A stretch of 64,000 bases of DNA from Chitinophaga rupis (lineage in GTDB: Bacteria > Bacteroidota > Bacteroidia > Chitinophagales > Chitinophagaceae): the NCBI RefSeq assembly GCF_900109685.1, contig NZ_FOBB01000007.1, positions 248,001 through 312,000 on the forward strand, written 5' to 3'. Numbering within the stretch: position 1 is the stretch's first letter; every line of letters starts with the position of its first letter. Shown one piece after another: positions 16,291 through 25,178 of this stretch. Below the pieces are notes generated by a model. That model saw nothing but the letters and a program-made list of their open reading frames with translations, did no database searches and was not told where the DNA came from. The position numbers and the translations under genes were made by a program.

Positions 16291-18825
16291 TTAAAAAGTA
16301 TACGATACCGTAGCTTGCCAGTTACGGGGCGCACCCGGGAAAAGGCGAAGATAGTCATATCCGCCCACCCAGTAAACCTTATTGCCAATGTTATTCAGGT
16401 TAAACTGCACCTGCACTTTATTCACCTTATAGTACAAAGCCGCGTTCAGCAAAGCATAACCGGGAAGGTTCTGTGTTTTGCTGAGGCTCACATTCCTTTC
16501 TGTAACAAAGTTGGCGCCTGCGCCTATGCCAAAGCCTTTAGCAGGGCCGGCGGGAATGGTATACTTGGTCCACACATTACCCTGTTGTTTTGGGGCATTT
16601 GGCTTTTGCACGCCTACCAGGTCAGCATCCGTTTTGCCGGATGAGGTGATCTTGGCATCATTATAAGCATAGGTTACCACTACATCCCAGTTAGGCGCTA
16701 TTTGCCCGGTTACATCCAGTTCCACGCCTTTAGCCTCTTCTTCACCTACCTGTATCATCAGGTCAGGATTGTTAGCATCAGAAGCATTGTACAAAGTACC
16801 TTTCTGGCGAATGCGGTATACCGCCAGGTTAGCCGTTAAACGGCCGCTGAGCCATTCTGTTTTTAAACCACCTTCTACCAGGTTGCTGGTAATAGGATCA
16901 AACGGGCCGCCGGTTAAACGGTTGGCCTGCACCGCAGGGTCCTGCGGGTTGTAACCTTCCGTATAAATACCATAGATATTAACGTTATGAGTAAGGGTAT
17001 ACACCACGCCTATACGCGGTAAAAAGGCATGCTGGCGCACATTTCTTACGCTATCGGTTTTATAGTTGGCTTTATCAGTATACAGCTCATAACGCACACC
17101 CAGTAATACCTGCACCGGTCCCAGCTTCACCTGGTCCTGTGCATAAAAGCCGCTTAACCCGCCAAAAACCGGCACGGTAGCGCTGTTGGCAGCCGTAGTG
17201 AAGATGTACTTCGTCATATCCTCCAGCTGGTTATTCCTTAAGATCAGGTCGTAGGAAGGGACGTTAGGTTTGGGAATATACCGCACAGAATCTGCGGTGC
17301 CTGCACTGTTGCGGATAGGTTTCCCATGTGTATCTGTTACTTTATAGTTGTAGAACACGTAATCATCTTTCTTCTTGGCATTATAAGCGCCGGCAGTACC
17401 GTCTTTTTTCAGGTAGCCGTTGGCTGTCTGCTGGGAAGATCCGGGAGGCAGCGTGCTTTGGGCATAGTCATAGCCCAGCAGCAGCTTGTGAGCCAGCTTG
17501 CCGGTATTCAGGTCATAGGTAAGGTAGGCCGATACGTTATCGCTGAACTGTTTTGACTGGCGGATGAATGCCTGCCTGGCCACCAGGTTGCCAATAGGCT
17601 TACCGGAAGAGTCTACAGCATAGGAATTGGCGCTCCGGTTCTCCACCAGGTCCTGTATATAACCCGTACGCAGATACGAAAGGTTAAATGCCAGCTTGTT
17701 GCTGAACTGGTGGGTCAGGGAGGTCATAACCGTAAAATTCTCCTCGTCCAGGTGATCATTCACCGCATTCAGGGCCAATGAGGTGGGCGTGGTGTACAGC
17801 GCTTTCTGGTCAGTGCCGTTAAATACAGACTGGCCGCGGTCTAAGCGGCTGTTGGATTTGTTATATACCGCATCAAAATTCAGCCTGGTGCGGGAAGTAG
17901 GCAGAAATGAGATGGAGGGCGCTATTACAATGTTCTTATCAAACTGCAGGTCGCGGAACGATTGTGCATTTTCATATCCCAGGTTTAAACGATACAGGAT
18001 GGTCTTTTGATCGTTCAGCGGGCCTGTAAAATCGGCCAGTGCACGGGTAGTATTAAAGCTGCCGGTGGTAAAGCTCAGGGATTTGCGGGATTCTTCCAGC
18101 GGTTTTTTGGTAACACGGTTTACGGTACCACCGGGAGAGGCATTGCCAAACAGCGCGGAGGCAGGGCCTTTGATCACTTCTACACGCTCCAGGTAGTTTA
18201 CCATGGGCTGTTTCCAAAAGCCGGTAAAGGTGCGCATACCATTTAAGAGCTGTGTGGTGCTGCCCCCGTTAATACGGAATCCGCGAACGGTCAGATCATC
18301 GTAGAAGGTGAACTGGTTCACGCCGCTGAAGTTTTTAACCACATCGCCTACCCGAACGGCAGACTGGTCCTGCATCAGTTCTTTTGTTACATAGGAAATA
18401 GCCTGCGGCACCTCCTTCAGGGGAGTCGCGGTTTTACTGCCTATGAAAGAGTTGGTGTTCTTATAACCCGCTTCTTTACGGCCGGTGATCTCTACGGTTT
18501 GCAGCTGCTCTGTAGAGGGCACCAGCACCAGGTCTACTACCCGGGTTTCGCCCTGGTTCAGGGTAAGGGTTTTCTGATCTGCGGCAAAACCGGTATGGGT
18601 AAAGCGGATGGTATATTTTCCCGCCGGCAGATCGCTGAAAAGGAATGCGCCGGTAGTATCGGTAGTGGTGCTATGCTGTTTATTGAGTAAAATAACGCTT
18701 ACTTTTTGTACAGGGGTGTTGTTAAGATCCCTCACAACTCCTTTTATAGACGTTTGTGCTAAAACATTCAATGACAAGAGAATAAAAACTGCAGTCAGTA
18801 GCTGCCGGTTGGTCGAAATTGGCAT
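16291..18825 (-). CDS. TonB-dependent siderophore receptor
   Basis: This is an outer-membrane ferric-siderophore receptor of 844 residues. The ATG at 18825 is chosen because it gives a signal peptide ('MPISTNRQLLTAVFILLSLN', cleaved after LAQ). A CarboxypepD_reg-like beta domain follows (about 25-105), then the plug ('KEVPQAISYVTKELMQDQ', 'VEVIKGPASALFGNASPGG') and a 22-strand barrel ending in the aromatic 'WQATVSYTF'. The plug wording matches the FhuA/FpvA siderophore class. It heads a leftward run with the PepSY and pxp genes. The longer upstream frame to 18975 lacks a signal peptide. Confidence 0.93.
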   Translation of the reverse strand: MPISTNRQLLTAVFILLSLNVLAQTSIKGVVRDLNNTPVQKVSVILLNKQHSTTTDTTGAFLFSDLPAGKYTIRFTHTGFAADQKTLTLNQGETRVVDLVLVPSTEQLQTVEITGRKEAGYKNTNSFIGSKTATPLKEVPQAISYVTKELMQDQSAVRVGDVVKNFSGVNQFTFYDDLTVRGFRINGGSTTQLLNGMRTFTGFWKQPMVNYLERVEVIKGPASALFGNASPGGTVNRVTKKPLEESRKSLSFTTGSFNTTRALADFTGPLNDQKTILYRLNLGYENAQSFRDLQFDKNIVIAPSISFLPTSRTRLNFDAVYNKSNSRLDRGQSVFNGTDQKALYTTPTSLALNAVNDHLDEENFTVMTSLTHQFSNKLAFNLSYLRTGYIQDLVENRSANSYAVDSSGKPIGNLVARQAFIRQSKQFSDNVSAYLTYDLNTGKLAHKLLLGYDYAQSTLPPGSSQQTANGYLKKDGTAGAYNAKKKDDYVFYNYKVTDTHGKPIRNSAGTADSVRYIPKPNVPSYDLILRNNQLEDMTKYIFTTAANSATVPVFGGLSGFYAQDQVKLGPVQVLLGVRYELYTDKANYKTDSVRNVRQHAFLPRIGVVYTLTHNVNIYGIYTEGYNPQDPAVQANRLTGGPFDPITSNLVEGGLKTEWLSGRLTANLAVYRIRQKGTLYNASDANNPDLMIQVGEEEAKGVELDVTGQIAPNWDVVVTYAYNDAKITSSGKTDADLVGVQKPNAPKQQGNVWTKYTIPAGPAKGFGIGAGANFVTERNVSLSKTQNLPGYALLNAALYYKVNKVQVQFNLNNIGNKVYWVGGYDYLRLFPGAPRNWQATVSYTF

Positions 18826-19199
18826 GTGATAAAGTATACTTGTTTTCGCCGCAAAGGAACGCCCCCTGAATATTTGTTGGAACTCCAATCGGGAAAACTG
18901 TTTACGCAAAACGGAAAAATCGATGAATCTCAGGTTGGCGATCCCCCCAAACCCTAAATCCTTTAACAGGGCCATGTTCAGAAGGAGTAAAACAAATTAT
19001 TACACAATAGAGCTGGATAAGTATACTGTTTTAATGCATTCCCGCGTTATGGCTAATGAACAGGCCATAAAAAAAGCCGGAACAGGATTATTCCGGCTTA
19101 TTGCCTAAACCTACAACTGTTACACTGTAGTAACAGCAATTATATACGATGAAAAATTAGAATATTATCGTTTTCCGGTCGAGTAACGGGCAAATTTTT
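18826..19199. other. Intergenic region upstream of the TonB receptor
   Basis: 374 bases without a gene. It holds the terminator of the TetR gene at 19069-19099 and must contain the leftward promoter of the receptor run. A TTCCTTTG near 18847-18854 on the minus strand resembles a degenerate -7 box. I see no clear Fur box or known riboswitch. Confidence 0.5.
19069..19099 (-). terminator. Terminator after the first TetR gene
   Basis: The stem AAGCCGGAA (19074-19082) pairs with TTCCGGCTT (19091-19099) around an 8-base loop. Read on the minus strand it is followed by a T-run (the A-run at 19069-19075). Confidence 0.8.
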
Positions 19200-19799
19200 T
19201 TAGGACCTTCTGATACCATTCATCAGTATGGACACCAGGAAGTCCATCATTTCCCCGATCTCATCCAGCTTTTGATCCATTACCAGGGCCGTTTCTACAC
19301 CCCGTTGTGCATTTACCAGTAAAAAGGCCAGCATTCCTATATCCTGCTGATCATAGTTTGGAAATTCGCCGGTAACAACCCCGTACTGCAAAATGCTTTT
19401 CAGAATTTCTATCTCCGTACAGTCGTAATTTCTGCGTATGCTCGTTTCCAGCTCATTACAGATCTTTAGCTCACTGGCCACCACCTGGTATAAAGTGGTC
19501 ATCCGCTTAATCTCCCGCATCTTGCTGCGGGTAAAGGCTTCCAGCTTTTTAACCGCACTCTCTTCCCTGCTTACGGATTCCTGTATGTTGCGGAACATCA
19601 TGTTCTTTTCCTTACGGATCACCGCATCAAATATCTCCTCCTTATTCTTATAATAGTAATACAGTGTACTCTTGCCTTTACCAACCGCTCTCGCAATATC
19701 TTCCATGGTAGTCTTCTGCAAGCCATAGTGCCGGAAAAGCTTCGCCGCTTCCTCCAGTATATCGGATTTGATCACTTCGTCTTTGGCCAGTGTTGTCAT
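19200..19799 (-). CDS. TetR family transcriptional regulator
   Basis: This 199-residue protein starts at the ATG at 19799 ('MTTLAKDEVIKSDILEEAAK'); the frame runs on to 19877 but those residues are not TetR-like. The N-terminal helix-turn-helix 'TTMEDIARAVGKGKSTLYYY' is complete; the C-terminal ligand domain is unassigned. It has its own terminator and is divergent from the second TetR gene across 243 bases, so its target could be itself, its neighbours, or the TonB receptor run further on. Confidence 0.88.
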   Translation of the reverse strand: MTTLAKDEVIKSDILEEAAKLFRHYGLQKTTMEDIARAVGKGKSTLYYYYKNKEEIFDAVIRKEKNMMFRNIQESVSREESAVKKLEAFTRSKMREIKRMTTLYQVVASELKICNELETSIRRNYDCTEIEILKSILQYGVVTGEFPNYDQQDIGMLAFLLVNAQRGVETALVMDQKLDEIGEMMDFLVSILMNGIRRS

Positions 19800-19919
19800 T
19801 GTAGGTTTAAAATCGTTCCACTCAAAACTACCTAGAAAAAACGATAAGTACCAAACTTTAACTGACTTTCGGACCAAAATACTTTAAAAGTCGAAAATAA
19901 AGATAAAGCAAAAATAATA

Positions 19920-19951
19920 TTTGTTGAAACGAATTATTCCTCTTACTTTTG
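19920..19951 (+). promoter_or_regulatory. Bacteroidetes-type promoter of the TetR-YceI operon
   Basis: TTTG (19920-19923) is followed after exactly 20 bases by TACTTTTG (19944-19951), the same spacing as the queA promoter. The TetR start codon is about 90 bases downstream, and a small palindrome abuts the -7 box. Confidence 0.65.
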
Positions 19952-19964
19952 CTAACACCGTTAG
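19952..19964. promoter_or_regulatory. Candidate TetR operator overlapping the transcription start
   Basis: CTAAC (19952-19956) and GTTAG (19960-19964) form a short palindrome with a 3-base spacer placed immediately after the -7 box. A repressor bound there would block initiation. The arms are only 5 bases, so chance is possible. Confidence 0.4.
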
Positions 19965-20042
19965 GATTTCTAAAGGGCGATTAAAATGGAAGGATGGGCA
20001 ATTATAAACCTCATCTCCCAGAATTCAACAATTTTATAGCAC

Positions 20043-20642
20043 ATGGGTATTGCAGAACGTAAACAAAGGCAGCGGGAGGAGATCCGGACCGGCATATTGG
20101 ATGCCGCCTGGCACCTGGTGCACGAGGAAGGCTGGGCTGCGCTATCCATACGTAAAATTGCAGAAGCTATAGAATACAGCGTGCCGGTGGTGTACGACCA
20201 TTTTGAAAATAAGGATGCGATCATCGCAGAATTTAATAAAAAAGGTTTTCAGCTATTGGAAAACCAGCTTCGTAACGCCAGGCAGCAGCATACGGATGCC
20301 GAACAGCAGCTGGAAGCTATTGGAAGGGCTTACTGGGATTTTGCCTTTCAGCATAAGCAATATTACCAGCTCATGTTCAGCCTGGGCATACCTACCTGTG
20401 AAAGTGCGCGCAAAATACCGGAAGTAGGAGAGTGTATGGATGTAATCCGGTGTACTATTGAGCATATCATAAAACAGAACGGGAACGGGGTTGCAGACCC
20501 TTTTTTAAAGTTCCAGGCCTTCCAGTCCATGATCCACGGGCTGGTATCCATTAACATCATTGGCCCGGCCAATAATGAGGAGCTGAACCGGCTGGTATTA
20601 CAGGATCTTATATCCGGTTTCATTAAAGGATGTAAAGCATAG
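20043..20642 (+). CDS. TetR/AcrR family transcriptional regulator
   Basis: This is a second, unrelated TetR protein of 199 residues. The helix-turn-helix is 'LSIRKIAEAIEYSVPVVYDH' at about 38-57, and the C-terminal domain has the WHG-type pattern of the TetR_C families. It lies 38 bases upstream of a YceI gene on the same strand, so it probably regulates its own operon through the site at 19952-19964. The inducer is unknown. Confidence 0.88.
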   Translation: MGIAERKQRQREEIRTGILDAAWHLVHEEGWAALSIRKIAEAIEYSVPVVYDHFENKDAIIAEFNKKGFQLLENQLRNARQQHTDAEQQLEAIGRAYWDFAFQHKQYYQLMFSLGIPTCESARKIPEVGECMDVIRCTIEHIIKQNGNGVADPFLKFQAFQSMIHGLVSINIIGPANNEELNRLVLQDLISGFIKGCKA

Positions 20643-20680
20643 CCTTTATTCAATTATAAAAACAAAAAATAAAACACACA

Positions 20681-21253
20681 ATGAAAAAGACCGCCCTGAT
20701 CTTCGCAGTATGCACTATTTTTTCCCTGGCCAGTTTTGCACAAACCTGGACCCTGGATCCCGCTCACTCTAAATTAGGTTTCAGCATCACCCACATGATG
20801 ATCTCTGATGTAGATGGCGCTTTTACCAATTTTGAAGCAAAGATCACTTCTTCCAAAGAAGATTTTTCCGATGCTGTAGTTGAGCTGACTGCAGACGCCA
20901 ACAGCGTAAGCACTGACAACGAAAAACGCGATGCACACCTGAAAACAGAAGATTTCTTTGACGTAGCCAAATACAAGACCGTTACCTTCAAAAGCAAATC
21001 TGTACAGAAAGTAGGTGACAACAAGTACAAAGTAACCGGCGATCTGACCTTGCATGGCGTTACCAAGCCCGTTACCCTGGATGCTACCCTGCGCGGTACT
21101 ACCGTAAATCCCATGAGCAAGAAAACAGTAGCAGGCTTTAAAGTAACCGGTACTATCAAACGTTCTGATTTCTCTTTCGGTACCAAATATCCGAATGCAA
21201 TGCTGAGCGAAGAAGTGACCCTGACTGCCAATACTGAGTTTATAAAAGGATAA
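20681..21253 (+). CDS. YceI family periplasmic lipid-binding protein
   Basis: This is a lipocalin-like barrel that binds isoprenoid or amphiphilic lipids. It has a signal peptide ('MKKTALIFAVCTIFSLASFA', cut before QTW), then the YceI opening 'WTLDPAHSKLGFSITHMMIS' and the later blocks 'KTEDFFDVAKYKTVTFKS', 'GDLTLHGVTKPV' and 'GTIKRSDFSFGTKYP'. At 190 residues it is full length. Co-transcription with a TetR gene suggests induction by a membrane-active compound, which is inference. Confidence 0.93.
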   Translation: MKKTALIFAVCTIFSLASFAQTWTLDPAHSKLGFSITHMMISDVDGAFTNFEAKITSSKEDFSDAVVELTADANSVSTDNEKRDAHLKTEDFFDVAKYKTVTFKSKSVQKVGDNKYKVTGDLTLHGVTKPVTLDATLRGTTVNPMSKKTVAGFKVTGTIKRSDFSFGTKYPNAMLSEEVTLTANTEFIKG

Positions 21254-21290
21254 TTTACCGGGCCGGACAGGCCCCAATAAAAAAATTACA

Positions 21291-21335
21291 ACGAATTACA
21301 CGAATTGGTAATTACAATTTGTGTAATTCGTTTTT
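21291..21335 (+). terminator. Hairpin and T-run after the YceI gene
   Basis: The 16-base arms ACGAATTACACGAATT (21291-21306) and AATTTGTGTAATTCGT (21316-21331) pair with one G-U wobble around a 9-base loop, followed by T's. The arm shares its core with the hairpin after queA (2020-2064). Confidence 0.75.
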
Positions 21336-21507
21336 AATTTGCGGTTAAATTCATTTTTGGGTATTATGTCCTAAGCTTTTTTCTATTCCAGGAATAATTA
21401 ATATATATGTGCCCACTTTGAACAGAGTCAAAATAATTAAAAAAAATATTTAACCTATTGAAAATGAGCAATATCCCTATGGAAAAACAAACCTGGCCGC
21501 AAAATTT

Positions 21508-21540
21508 TTTGTTAAGAAATGTTTAAGAATTGTATTTTTG
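21508..21540 (+). promoter_or_regulatory. Promoter of the sphingolipid cluster
   Basis: TTTG (21508-21511) and TATTTTTG (21533-21540), 21 bases apart, match the Bacteroidetes consensus. This is the only good promoter pair seen before the ten-gene run that follows. Confidence 0.55.
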
Positions 21541-21637
21541 GACATTAAAAGTTTTTTAGTCGAACAAATCTAAAGGCTTTTAAGACAAGCAATAAGCAAA
21601 TTACGCGTACGATTTTCACAGCTAAGCATATTAATTA

Positions 21638-22828
21638 ATGTACAAGAGGCTACCTGTAAAAGAGGCAGTTATTGCCAAGGAAAAAGGTATATATCCGTAT
21701 TTCAGGCCTATATCATCTGCTCAAGACACGGAGGTGATTATTGATGGGAAGAGGGTGCTAATGTTTGGCTCCAACTCGTACCTGGGGCTTACCAACGATC
21801 CAAGGATCAAGGAAGCATCCAAAAAAGCCATAGACACCTACGGCACCGGTTGCGCCGGTTCCAGGTTCCTCAATGGTACTTTGGATCTTCATATTGAGCT
21901 GGAGGACCGGTTGGCCCGTTATGTAGGGAAAGAGAAGGCAATTCTGTTCAGCACCGGATTTCAGGCTAACCTGGGCGCATTGTCCAGCTTAACCGGCCGT
22001 AACGACTATATCATCCTCGATGAGTATGATCATGCATCTATTATTGATGGCAGCCGCCTGTCCTACTCCAAGGTGATCAAGTACCGCCACAATAATATGG
22101 ACGACCTGGAAGCCAAGCTGAAAGGTTTGCCCCCTGAGGTGAATAAGCTGATCGTAGTGGATGGTGTGTTCAGCATGGAGGGCGACCTGGCCCGCCTGCC
22201 GGAGATAGTAGCCCTGGCCGAGCAGTATAATACCGGTATAATGGTAGATGATGCGCATGGATTAGGTGTGGTAGGTGAAAAAGGCGCCGGTACCGCTTCT
22301 CACTTTGGCTTAACAGACAAGGTGGATGTGATCATGGGCACCTTCAGCAAATCCTTTGCTTCCCTGGGTGGTTTCCTGGCCAGCGATGCAGATACCATTG
22401 AATATTTGAAACACAGCGCCCGTTCCCTGATCTTCAGCGCCAGCATGACGCCGGCTGCAGTAGCCAGTACAATGGCCGCTTTAGATATTATAGAAACAGA
22501 ACCTGAGCACATTGAAAAACTGTGGGCTAATACCAATTACGCCAAGGACCTGTTAATGGAAGAAGGTTTTGAGCTGGGACCCACCGCATCCCCTATTATT
22601 CCTGTATATGTAAGGGATCATGAAAAAACCTTTGCCATCGCAAAAATGCTGCAGGATAACGGGTTGTTCGTAAACCCCGTAGTACCGCCTGCCGTACCTG
22701 CTGATGCAACAATGCTGCGCTTCTCCCTCATGGCTACACATACTTTTGACCAGATCGAAGAAGCGGTGTATAAAATGAAGGAAGCTTTCGCAAAACTGGA
22801 CATCATCACCTTAAAAGAAAAAATATGA
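21638..22828 (+). CDS. spt: Serine palmitoyltransferase
   Basis: Spt is the committed step of sphingolipid synthesis, a PLP-dependent condensation of L-serine with a long-chain acyl thioester to 3-ketosphinganine. It is a 396-residue alpha-oxoamine synthase. Landmarks are 'GSNSYLGLTNDPR', 'GTGCAGSRFLNGT', 'DEYDHASIIDGSRLS', 'VDDAHGLGVVGEKGAG', and the Schiff-base lysine in 'GTFSKSFASLGG' at about 238. KBL/BioF/HemA homologues share the fold, but the lipid-gene context and the soluble bacterial length favour Spt. Its ATGA end overlaps the next start (22825-22828). Confidence 0.93.
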   Translation: MYKRLPVKEAVIAKEKGIYPYFRPISSAQDTEVIIDGKRVLMFGSNSYLGLTNDPRIKEASKKAIDTYGTGCAGSRFLNGTLDLHIELEDRLARYVGKEKAILFSTGFQANLGALSSLTGRNDYIILDEYDHASIIDGSRLSYSKVIKYRHNNMDDLEAKLKGLPPEVNKLIVVDGVFSMEGDLARLPEIVALAEQYNTGIMVDDAHGLGVVGEKGAGTASHFGLTDKVDVIMGTFSKSFASLGGFLASDADTIEYLKHSARSLIFSASMTPAAVASTMAALDIIETEPEHIEKLWANTNYAKDLLMEEGFELGPTASPIIPVYVRDHEKTFAIAKMLQDNGLFVNPVVPPAVPADATMLRFSLMATHTFDQIEEAVYKMKEAFAKLDIITLKEKI

Positions 22829-23997
22829 CGGAGGCAACGCCGGTGCAGCAGCGTAAACCGCTTACAACAGCACAAGGGGTAACCATACAACCCGTGCATA
22901 CAGGTAAACAGTTGGCTCAATTCATAGACTTCCCGCACGATCTTTATAAGGACGATCCTTATTACGTGCCGGAACTGCATATAGCCCAGCGCGACCTGCT
23001 AACACCCGGTAAGCATCCTTTCCACAAACATTCCACCCTGCAGCTTTTCTTAGCCTGGAGGGATAATAAGATCGTGGGCCGGATAGCCGCCATCCTCAAT
23101 AAAAATCATAACGAGTTCAATAAAGCAAACGACGGTTTCTTTGGTTTCTTTGACAGCATTAATGACGAAGGCGTAGCTGCCTCCTTATTCCAGGCCGCTG
23201 AGCAGTGGTTAAAGGAAAAAGGCACCCGCACTATGATAGGGCCGGTGAACTTTTCTACTAATGAGACCTGCGGGTTGCTGGTAGATGGGTTTGACAGCCC
23301 ACCGGTAGCTATGATGACGTACAACAAACCTTATTACCTGGATCTGATAGACCGGCAGGGCCTGCAGAAAAAGGTAGACCTCTATGCATATAAGATTACG
23401 GAAGATGCGTTTAATGATAAGGCGCTGAAAATGATGAACCTCCTGAAACAACGTTTGTCTCAGCGGGGTGTCACCATCCGTAATATTAACATGAAAGATT
23501 TCAAAGCGGAGGCAGAACGCATCCGTGAAGTATATAATGCCGCCTGGGATAAGAACATGGGATTTGTACCCATGACACGGGAGGAATTTGACTATACTGC
23601 CAAAGATCTGAAATTGATCGCCGACCCGGATTTCATCCAGTTGGCAGAGCTGAATGGGAAACTGATCGGCATTTCCATTTGTGTTCCGGATATAAACCAG
23701 ATCTTGATCAAAATTAAGCGGGGCCGTTTATTCCCCACCGGTTTGATCAAGCTGCTGACCGGCCGCAAAAAAATAAATTCTCTCCGTGTAATGGTGCTGG
23801 GTGTGCTGGAAGAGTACCGTAAAATGGGGATTGAAGCCTGCTTTTACGGCTCTATCATGGAAAAAGGCCTTGCAAAAGGTATGAAGTGGGCCGAAGCCAG
23901 CTGGGTGCTGGAAGGCAATGAGATGATGAACCGCGCCGTAGAGCACATCAACGGAAAGGTATATAAGACGTACCGGATATATGAAAAGGCGATTTGA
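22825..23997 (+). CDS. GNAT-type acyltransferase, candidate bacterial ceramide synthase
   Basis: This 390-residue cytoplasmic protein has a C-terminal GNAT-like fold. Recognisable parts are 'FLAWRDNKIVGRIAAILN' (about 75-92), 'MIGPVNFSTNETCGLLVDGF', and the acetyl-CoA-binding-like 'MVLGVLEEYRKMGIEACF' near 320. It is translationally coupled to spt. Bacterial ceramide synthases known from Caulobacter are annotated as GNAT proteins and acylate the sphingoid base; position and family make that the leading guess. Sequence alone does not prove the acyl acceptor. Confidence 0.7.
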   Translation: MTEATPVQQRKPLTTAQGVTIQPVHTGKQLAQFIDFPHDLYKDDPYYVPELHIAQRDLLTPGKHPFHKHSTLQLFLAWRDNKIVGRIAAILNKNHNEFNKANDGFFGFFDSINDEGVAASLFQAAEQWLKEKGTRTMIGPVNFSTNETCGLLVDGFDSPPVAMMTYNKPYYLDLIDRQGLQKKVDLYAYKITEDAFNDKALKMMNLLKQRLSQRGVTIRNINMKDFKAEAERIREVYNAAWDKNMGFVPMTREEFDYTAKDLKLIADPDFIQLAELNGKLIGISICVPDINQILIKIKRGRLFPTGLIKLLTGRKKINSLRVMVLGVLEEYRKMGIEACFYGSIMEKGLAKGMKWAEASWVLEGNEMMNRAVEHINGKVYKTYRIYEKAI

Positions 23998-24003
23998 GGC
24001 TTT

Positions 24004-24056
24004 AGGTTTGAAGTTTGAACGTAGATCGCATTGTCAAACTTTGAACATTAAACCTC
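24004..24056 (+). repeat. Heptamer-word imperfect hairpin before the SDR gene
   Basis: GTTTGAA occurs twice in tandem (24006-24019), and complementary words follow at 24035-24056, ending AAACCT against the initial AGGTTT. It could form an imperfect hairpin inside the operon, just ahead of a GTG start codon. Confidence 0.6.
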
Positions 24057-24072
24057 AGATAAACAATAAAAG

Positions 24073-25059
24073 GTGACACAAAAAGTTCTTATTACAGGTG
24101 CCAGTGGATTTGTGGGATTTCATGTGATTGAAGCTGCGTTAAAAGCCGGACTGGAAGTACACGCAGCTGTTCGGGCCTCCAGCCAGGTAAAACATTTGGA
24201 AGGGCTGGCCGTACAATACGTTTCCCCGGATTTCAGGAGTGAAGAAGCCATAAGGAAATTGCTGGAAGAGCATCAGTATGATTATGTGATACATGGCGCC
24301 GGCATTACCAAAGCCTTTTCCGAAGAAGAGTACAATGCGGTGAATGCAGGTTATACACAAAACCTTGCATTGGCTATTAAAAATGCCAAAGCACCCATTA
24401 AACGGTTTGTGTTCATCAGCAGCCTGGCAGCCCTGGGGCCCATTGCATATGAAGCGCAGGCCCCTTTGCTGGAAGAAAGTGCACCGCAGCCGGTAACGGC
24501 CTATGGAAGAAGTAAACTGTTAGCAGAAAAATATTTACAGCAAATAGAGGGACTTCCCTTAATTACCTTACGTCCCACCGCTGTATATGGCCCCCGCGAC
24601 AAAGACATATTCATTATGTTCAAAATGATCGCCCGCGGATGGGAACCATACATTGGCAGAAAGCAGCAACGCTTCAGCTTTCTGTACGCTAAAGACCTGG
24701 CAAAGGCCGCGATCAGTGCGCTTACATCACCTTGCCTGGGTACCTACAACTTGTCAGATGGAAATGTGTATGACCGTTATGCTTTGGCAGACATCACCAA
24801 AAAGCTGCTAAAGAAAAACACCCTTAAATTCCATGTTCCGTATGGAATAGTAGAGGTAATAGCGGGCATACTCGAAAAAATGCCTTCCGGAGGGAAAGCG
24901 CCGGCGCTCAACAAAGAAAAGCTGAATGAGCTAACCGCGCCCAACTGGAATTGCAGCATTGAAAAAGGCCGGAACAACCTGCCTTATACGCCGGAATATG
25001 ACCTTGAAAAAGGGCTGGCTGAAACGCTGCAGTGGTATAAAGAAAATAAATGGTTATAG
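24073..25059 (+). CDS. Extended SDR / NAD-dependent epimerase, candidate ceramide reductase (CerR-like)
   Basis: This 328-residue Rossmann enzyme has the loop 'LITGASGFVGFHVIEAAL' at about 5-22 and the YxxxK motif in 'VTAYGRSKLLAEKYLQ' at about 140. It is annotated in most genomes as a sugar epimerase, but in Caulobacter a protein of this family beside spt reduces the 3-keto group of ketoceramide. The same neighbours occur here, so CerR function is likely but inferred. It starts with GTG at 24073, 75 bases after the GNAT gene. Confidence 0.72.
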   Translation: MTQKVLITGASGFVGFHVIEAALKAGLEVHAAVRASSQVKHLEGLAVQYVSPDFRSEEAIRKLLEEHQYDYVIHGAGITKAFSEEEYNAVNAGYTQNLALAIKNAKAPIKRFVFISSLAALGPIAYEAQAPLLEESAPQPVTAYGRSKLLAEKYLQQIEGLPLITLRPTAVYGPRDKDIFIMFKMIARGWEPYIGRKQQRFSFLYAKDLAKAAISALTSPCLGTYNLSDGNVYDRYALADITKKLLKKNTLKFHVPYGIVEVIAGILEKMPSGGKAPALNKEKLNELTAPNWNCSIEKGRNNLPYTPEYDLEKGLAETLQWYKENKWL

Positions 25060-25097
25060 GTAACAGTTCTTTTATAAAACCACAAAACGAAAAATTG

Positions 25098-25164
25098 AGC
25101 TGAAACCGGTAGCAAACCTGCCGATGCCGTACTGGCATCAGGGGAAAGGTACCGTGCGACAGCT
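25098..25164 (+). promoter_or_regulatory. Possible structured RNA leader of the inositol-phosphate synthase gene
   Basis: Three nested helices are visible. The outer stem is AGCTG (25098-25102) with CAGCT (25160-25164). The middle stem is CGGTA (25107-25111) with TACCG (25150-25154). The inner hairpin is GATGCC (25123-25128) with GGCATC (25134-25139), extended by two G-C pairs across a bulged A. Purine-rich internal loops separate them. The structure ends 14 bases before the ATG, a position suited to translational control. It does not match a riboswitch class I recognise. Confidence 0.45.
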
Positions 25165-25178
25165 AAAACCAATTAAAG

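Larger units (their letters stand above)
21254..21637. other. Intergenic region before the sphingolipid cluster
   Basis: 384 AT-rich bases without a gene. It contains the hairpin terminator of the YceI gene (21291-21335) and the promoter of the lipid cluster (21508-21540), leaving a leader of roughly 90 bases before the serine palmitoyltransferase start. No further structure is evident. Confidence 0.6.

Noticed and set aside
18826..18975. Upstream extension of the TonB receptor frame
   Set aside because: It adds 50 residues before a clear signal peptide; the ATG at 18825 is the natural start.
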